Below are positions 36,445-37,252 of a stretch of 37,252 bases of DNA, one piece after another. This DNA is from Mycobacterium sp. E1747 (GTDB lineage: Bacteria > Actinomycetota > Actinomycetes > Mycobacteriales > Mycobacteriaceae). The stretch spans positions 1-37,252 of the forward strand of contig NZ_LZJI01000001.1 of NCBI RefSeq assembly GCF_001667775.1, given 5' to 3'. Every line of letters begins with the position of its first letter. The first letter of the stretch is position 1. The notes beneath the pieces were generated by a model that ran no database searches, had not been told where the DNA came from, and saw only the letters and a list, made by a program, of their open reading frames with translations. A program made the position numbers and the translations under genes.

Positions 36445-37176
36445 GTGCTGGATCTGGAACCGCGTGGCCCGCTACCCACCGAGATCTATTGGCGGCGCCG
36501 TGGCCTGGCCGTGGGCGTCGCGGTCGTCGTCGTAGGGATCGTGGTCGCCGCGGTCATCGCGTTCATGGGACACAGCTCGGGCGCCAAGCCTGCCAGTGCC
36601 GACAAGAACAATGCCGCTCAGAGCAAGCCGGGATCGCCTGCGCCGCAGGCGCCTCCGCCGGCCGCGCCCGGTGAGCAGCCCACACCGGTGCCCCAACAGG
36701 GGCAGAACCCGGAGATGCCCACCCCGACCGCTGCGGTGCAGCCGCCGCCGGTGCTGAAAGAGGGCGACGACTGCCCCGATTCGACGCTGGCCGTCAAGGG
36801 CCTGACCAATGCGCCCCAGTACTTCATCGGTGATCAGCCGAAGTTCACCATGGTCGTCACCAACATCGGCCTGGTGTCCTGCAAGCGTGACGTCGGCGCC
36901 GCGGTACTGGCGGCCTACGTGTACTCGCTGGACAACAAGCGGCTGTGGTCGAACCTCGACTGCGCGCCCTCCAACGAGACGCTGATCAAGACCTTCACGC
37001 CGGGCGAGCAGGTGACGACCGCGGTGACGTGGACGGGGATGGGGTCGGCGCCGCACTGCCCGCTGCCGCGGCCGGCGATCGGGCCGGGCACCGGACCCGG
37101 CGGCGGAGGTGGCTGGTTCAAGATGAACGGGACCGGCTGGGAACGCAGGTTGCCCAGCTGCACCACGAGGTTGTAG
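36445..37176 (+). pseudogene. Rv3587c-like membrane protein, 3' end replaced by fold-back
   Basis: GTG 36445 gives a protein with a cytoplasmic start (LDLEPRGPLPTEIYWRRRG), one membrane helix near residues 20-42, a Pro/Gln-rich linker and an exported domain with EGDDCPDSTLAVKGLTNAPQ, much like Rv3587c. Up to base 37092 (residue 216, PAIGPGT) it is normal. The next 27 codons read antisense of its own continuation, and the frame ends at the TAG of 37174-37176. The minus strand at 37093-37175 encodes the expected continuation YNLVVQLGNL...PPPPPGP, so the sequence folds back on itself. The apparent truncation may therefore be an assembly or sequencing artefact and not a real mutation. The function is unknown. 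Confidence 0.85.
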
Positions 37177-37252
37177 GTGCCCGGCCCGATCGCCGGCCGC
37201 GGCAGCGGGCAGTGCGGCGCCGACCCCATCCCCGTCCACGTCACCGCGGTCG
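37016..37252. repeat. 77-bp perfect inverted repeat with 83-bp inverted core
   Basis: Bases 37016-37092 are the exact reverse complement of 37176-37252, the window end. The 83 bases between them match, on the minus strand, the expected next part of the gene. The turning point is at CGGGCACC (37085-37092), which is complementary to GGTGCCCG at 37176-37183. This is the pattern of a fold-back (snap-back) template switch. Confidence 0.92.

Overview
The window reads as chromosome of a slow-growing Mycobacterium outside the M. tuberculosis complex; a M. avium-complex-like relative is my guess, not shown by the sequence. The reasons are high GC, an ESX-5-type PPE/Esx cluster, and a gene order that follows the M. 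tuberculosis block Rv3621c to Rv3587c almost gene for gene. All family and Rv comparisons are from memory; no search was run.

Layout. (1) 1-2271: a His/Met/Pro-rich ORF of unknown nature, a PPE-SVP protein and an EsxW/EsxV-type WXG100 pair. (2) 2275-5443, minus strand: a tightly coupled epoxide hydrolase (ephA), luciferase-like monooxygenase and zinc alcohol dehydrogenase, with a divergent VOC protein at 5574. The espACD operon that sits between ephA and ftsH in M. tuberculosis is absent. (3) 6211-13047: ftsH, the folate genes folE-folP-folB-folK, and two membrane proteins. A 56-bp MIRU-like tandem repeat lies between folB and folK. (4) 13187-16270: the pantothenate/CoA operon (Rv3603c-like, panC, panD, coaX). 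(5) 16391-21213: lysS, lsr2 and clpC1. (6) 21336-24711: an accessory block with a YbjQ-family protein, a cobalamin riboswitch driving cobalt transporter genes cbtB-cbtA and an odd histidine-phosphatase-like protein, then a DUF222/HNH protein. (7) 24865-27358: lpqF, mhuD and an alpha/beta hydrolase. (8) 27455-34804: an ArsR-family regulator and six overlapping genes for a membrane complex homologous to Rv0081-Rv0087 (hyc). It lies here, beside mutY, rather than at the Rv0081 position. (9) 34814-37252: mutY, canB and a truncated Rv3587c-like gene, ending in a large inverted repeat that looks like a fold-back junction.

The most interesting system is the hyc-like complex. Its catalytic large subunit lacks all four cysteines that would hold a NiFe centre (SGDT and DPSWFN in their place), yet the NuoB-type iron-sulfur subunit and the charged residues of the two antiporter-type membrane subunits are kept. 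It is therefore best read as an energy-converting-hydrogenase-related (Ehr-type) complex of unknown substrate rather than a hydrogenase. No ferredoxin-like subunit, formate dehydrogenase or Hyp maturation gene is in the window.

Smaller points of interest are the chain of coupled 19-codon minicistrons between folB and folK, the riboswitch/cobalt block with a phosphatase that lacks the usual RHG arginine, a candidate RecA-independent DNA-damage promoter before the DUF222/HNH gene, several exact leaderless-promoter geometries, and the fold-back at the right end, which should be treated as suspect sequence. No rRNA, tRNA, CRISPR array or insertion sequence was recognised.
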